This document shows, piece by piece, positions 13,615 through 15,366 of a DNA stretch of 15,366 bases. The stretch lies in the NCBI GenBank assembly GCA_027623815.1, contig JAQBUV010000059.1:1-15366 (forward strand). Reading direction: 5' to 3'. The position numbers were made by a program, and so were the translations under genes. The first letter of the stretch is position 1; each line of letters begins with the position of its first letter. The notes under the pieces were generated by a model. It did no database searches, was not told where the DNA came from, and worked only from the letters and a program-made list of their open reading frames with translations. This DNA comes from Casp-Chloro-G3 sp002816715 (GTDB taxonomy: Bacteria > Chloroflexota > Dehalococcoidia > Lucifugimonadales > UBA3495).

Positions 13615-14908
13615 AGCTGAGGTCTGTCCCATCTGCCAAGGCGCTGGTTGGGTTAGCAAGGCCGTTTCGGTAGAGCATCCCGACTTCGGTCAGGCCTTTC
13701 CCTGCCGCTGCCAGCGGGGAGACGAACCCGCCGCCCGTATCGCCTCCCTGCGTCGCTACAGCAATCTTGGCCCGCTCAGCCGCATCACCTTCGCCACCAC
13801 CAAGGTGGAAGGCCCTCTGCCCGATACAGGAAGCCACCAACGGTTCCAAGTGGCAATGGCCACCGCCGTGGAGTACGCCGAGGAACCGACCGGATGGCTG
13901 GTATTCACCGGCCCCAGCGGCTCGGGCAAAACCCATCTGGCGGTGGCCGTAGCCAATCGCTGCATTGAGCTGGGGCAAACCACCTTCTTCATCGTGGCCG
14001 CCGACCTGTTGGACCATCTGCGGGCCACCTACTCACCGGAAACGCCGGTGACCTATGACGAGCTTTTTGATCAGGTGCGCAACGTTCCGGTGCTAATCGT
14101 TGACGATCTGAACACCCAGACCGCCAGCCCCTGGGCGCAAGAAAAGTTGTTCCAGATTTTCAACCACCGGTTCAACGCCCAACTGCCGACGGTCATTACC
14201 GTCCGGGGGGCTTTGGAACGATTGGAAGAAGGTCTGCGCACCCGAATCGAAGCCGCCGAGGGTTTCTCCAAAGTGTTCCAACTGGGCCAGTACAACACCC
14301 GCCTGGCCCGGCGCATTGGCGATGTCCCCGCCGGGATGCTGCGGATGACCTTCACCAATTTCGACCCCCGTGGCGGACACAGTTCCAATGCACAACAGCA
14401 ATCATCGCTGGGATACGCTCTAAAGACCGCGCGGGATTTTGCCGCCGACCCCAACCGTTGGATCTTGCTCACCGGCCCCCACGGCTCCGGCAAGACTCAC
14501 CTGGCGGTAGCCATCGCCGGGGAGGCTCTACGGCAAAACCAGACAGTGTTCTTCGCTTTCGTACCAGACCTGCTGGACCACCTGCGGGCCACCTTCAGCC
14601 CCAACAGCCCCATTGCGTACGACGAACTGTTTGAGCAGATCAAAACAGTGCCGGTGCTGATCCTGGACGACCTGGGCTCAGAGAGCAGCACCTCTTGGGC
14701 TGAAGAAAAACTCTACCAGATTATGGTCTACCGCCACGAAACCCTCTTGCCCACCATCATCACCGCCTCCTTCAGCGTAAAAGATTTGCAGAACGACAAG
14801 TCCCGCATCGCCTCCCGGTTGATGGACAGCATTGTGGTTGAATGGGTGCCCATCGACGCGCCAGACTACCGGGGGCAGCGTCGCTCCAGCCCACCAAACC
14901 GCCGCTAA
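13508..14908 (+). CDS. Tandem AAA+ DnaC/DnaI-like helicase loader
   Basis: A 466-residue protein with two DnaC-like AAA+ ATPase modules. The N-terminus (1-30) is followed by a Cys-rich element, CPICQGAGW (40-48) and CRC (66-68), a likely zinc site as in DnaI-type loaders. Module 1 has Walker A GPSGSGKT (135-142) and Walker B VLIVDD (195-200). Module 2 has GPHGSGKT (323-330) and VLILDD (383-388), exactly 188 residues later. Both share LLDHLRAT, YDELF and PT(V/I)IT and are near-identical in places, so module 2 arose by duplication. Module 2 keeps a SRIASRL-type arginine finger; module 1 has LRTRIEAA. Usual loaders have one module in 250-330 residues. A role in loading the neighbouring DnaB is inferred from dnaB-dnaD context; an IstB-like role is unlikely without a transposase. 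Confidence 0.85.
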   Translation: MESLGDILRRITQQTTLRNTDSYGVTSPGSHPETAEAEVCPICQGAGWVSKAVSVEHPDFGQAFPCRCQRGDEPAARIASLRRYSNLGPLSRITFATTKVEGPLPDTGSHQRFQVAMATAVEYAEEPTGWLVFTGPSGSGKTHLAVAVANRCIELGQTTFFIVAADLLDHLRATYSPETPVTYDELFDQVRNVPVLIVDDLNTQTASPWAQEKLFQIFNHRFNAQLPTVITVRGALERLEEGLRTRIEAAEGFSKVFQLGQYNTRLARRIGDVPAGMLRMTFTNFDPRGGHSSNAQQQSSLGYALKTARDFAADPNRWILLTGPHGSGKTHLAVAIAGEALRQNQTVFFAFVPDLLDHLRATFSPNSPIAYDELFEQIKTVPVLILDDLGSESSTSWAEEKLYQIMVYRHETLLPTIITASFSVKDLQNDKSRIASRLMDSIVVEWVPIDAPDYRGQRRSSPPNRR

Positions 14909-14978
14909 AACGCGCCTAATCGGTAAAAGCGTCCCACGGTTTGCCACCAGGTTGGACTGGTATGGTGACATTTATTCC

Positions 14979-15007
14979 TTGACACACTGTCGCCTGGTCT
15001 TTAATAT
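14979..15007 (+). promoter_or_regulatory. Promoter of the ArsR-type gene
   Basis: TTGACA at 14979-14984 is followed after 17 bases by TAATAT at 15002-15007 (four of six for a -10). The expected transcription start, about 15014, falls at or just before the ATG at 15016, so the message would be leaderless or nearly so. The preceding spacer (14909-14978) holds a bulged hairpin, CCACCAG with CTGGTATGG at 14944-14966, but no T-run. Confidence 0.6.
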
Positions 15008-15023
15008 TTAACCAAATGGTTAA
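15008..15023. promoter_or_regulatory. Palindromic operator over the ArsR start codon
   Basis: TTAACCA (15008-15014) and TGGTTAA (15017-15023) are perfect 7-bp arms two bases apart. The site covers the expected transcription start and the ATG at 15016-15018, the position expected for an autoregulatory dimeric winged-helix repressor. Confidence 0.65.
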
Positions 15024-15363
15024 CCTTTTAGACGACCCTCTGGCAATCACCTTTGCGGCTTTGGCTGACCCAACCCGCCGGGCGATATTGGAACGCCTGA
15101 CCAAGGGTGACGCCTCGGTTACCGAGTTGGCCCGGCCCTTCGCCGTTTCATTGCCCGCCATCTCCAAGCAGTTGCGCGTGCTGGAGCGGGCCGGGCTGTT
15201 GACTCAGGAAAAGCAAGGTCGCGTACGTCGTTGCCATCTGGAAGCGGAACCGTTGCGAGAGGCTGTCGAGTGGTTAGAGCGTTACCGCCGCTATTGGGAA
15301 CAACAGTTGGACTCGCTGACCGACTATCTTAACGAACTGAAAAACGAGGAGGAACAACCATGA
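15016..15363 (+). CDS. ArsR-family winged-helix transcriptional repressor
   Basis: A 115-residue dimeric DNA-binding repressor. The winged helix runs from about 8 to 90: FAALADPTRRAILERLTKG, then VTELARPFAVSLPAISKQLR as the helix-turn-helix, VLERAGLL, and the wing EKQGRVRRCHLE. The C-terminal helix (ERYRRYWEQQLDSLTDYL) is for dimerisation. It has no CxC metal-binding motif, so it is the non-metal subtype often paired with SRPBCC/AHSA1-domain genes rather than an arsenic sensor. The reading frame starts at ATG 15016 within a palindrome and close to the transcription start, with no ribosome binding site, suggesting leaderless translation and autoregulation. Its TGA overlaps the ATG of the next gene, which has its own AGGAGG upstream. 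Confidence 0.9.
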   Translation: MVNLLDDPLAITFAALADPTRRAILERLTKGDASVTELARPFAVSLPAISKQLRVLERAGLLTQEKQGRVRRCHLEAEPLREAVEWLERYRRYWEQQLDSLTDYLNELKNEEEQP

Positions 15364-15366
15364 CCG
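15360..15366 (+). CDS. Start of the next gene, truncated by the window end
   Basis: ATG at 15360-15362 overlaps the ArsR stop as ATGA and is preceded by GAGGAGG at 15346-15352, a strong binding site. Only the first codons (Met-Thr) are visible. By analogy with similar ArsR operons it may encode an SRPBCC/AHSA1-type protein, but nothing in the window shows this. Confidence 0.55.

Noticed and set aside
13349..14017. A 222-codon minus-strand open frame
   Set aside because: It is antisense to the DnaD and AAA+ loader genes, whose domains are clear; its composition is typical of a shadow frame.
13508..14908. IS21-type IstB transposition helper
   Set aside because: IstB is a relative of DnaC, but there is no IstA transposase or terminal repeat here, and the gene follows dnaB and a DnaD-domain gene.
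15016..15363. Arsenic or metal-sensing ArsR repressor
   Set aside because: The ELCVC-type Cys pair of metal sensors is missing; the recognition segment reads SVTELARPFAVSLPAIS with no cysteines.

Overview
The window is a compact, moderately GC-rich bacterial chromosome segment. It holds 15 complete protein-coding genes and the first codons of a sixteenth, on both strands. I see no rRNA, tRNA or CRISPR array and no transposase or phage gene. Gene content suggests a Chloroflexota bacterium, perhaps Dehalococcoidia-like. The pointers are a DnaD-type primosome protein beside dnaB and a DnaC/DnaI-like loader, DUF4389 membrane proteins, a dockerin protein, a secreted lipoprotein, and frequent TTG/GTG starts. 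This placement is inference; no marker gene in the window settles it.

Layout. (1) 112-3858 (+): an overlapping three-gene envelope cassette. It comprises an S49 (SppA-like) membrane peptidase, a membrane-anchored DUF4350-like protein, and a lipoprotein made of three in-register helical repeats. (2) 3953-5035 (-): an M20 metallopeptidase of the PepT-like type, flanked by REP-like palindromes. (3) 5411-8222 (+): a CYTH protein, the two molybdopterin synthase subunits MoaD and MoaE, and an exported protein with a cohesin-like N-terminus and a C-terminal dockerin. (4) 8343-9834 (+): a duplicated DUF4389 membrane protein and a class I SAM methyltransferase. (5) 9994-10662 (-): a TenA-type thiaminase II. 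(6) 10982-14908 (+): a strong sigma-70-type promoter followed by rplI, dnaB, a DnaD-domain gene and a helicase-loader gene, packed with tiny gaps or overlaps. (7) 14979-15366 (+): an ArsR-type repressor whose start codon lies inside a palindrome, translationally coupled to a gene running off the window.

The most striking region is the replication-restart/initiation block. The putative loader has two complete DnaC-like AAA+ modules in one chain, both with intact Walker A and B motifs, behind a Cys-rich N-terminal module, and it overlaps the DnaD gene by 107 bases. Next in interest are the exact-register triplicated lipoprotein, the apparently leaderless ArsR gene with its operator over the start codon, and several families of intergenic palindromes and short tandem repeats. 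Most other genes are ordinary housekeeping or accessory genes with recognisable family motifs.
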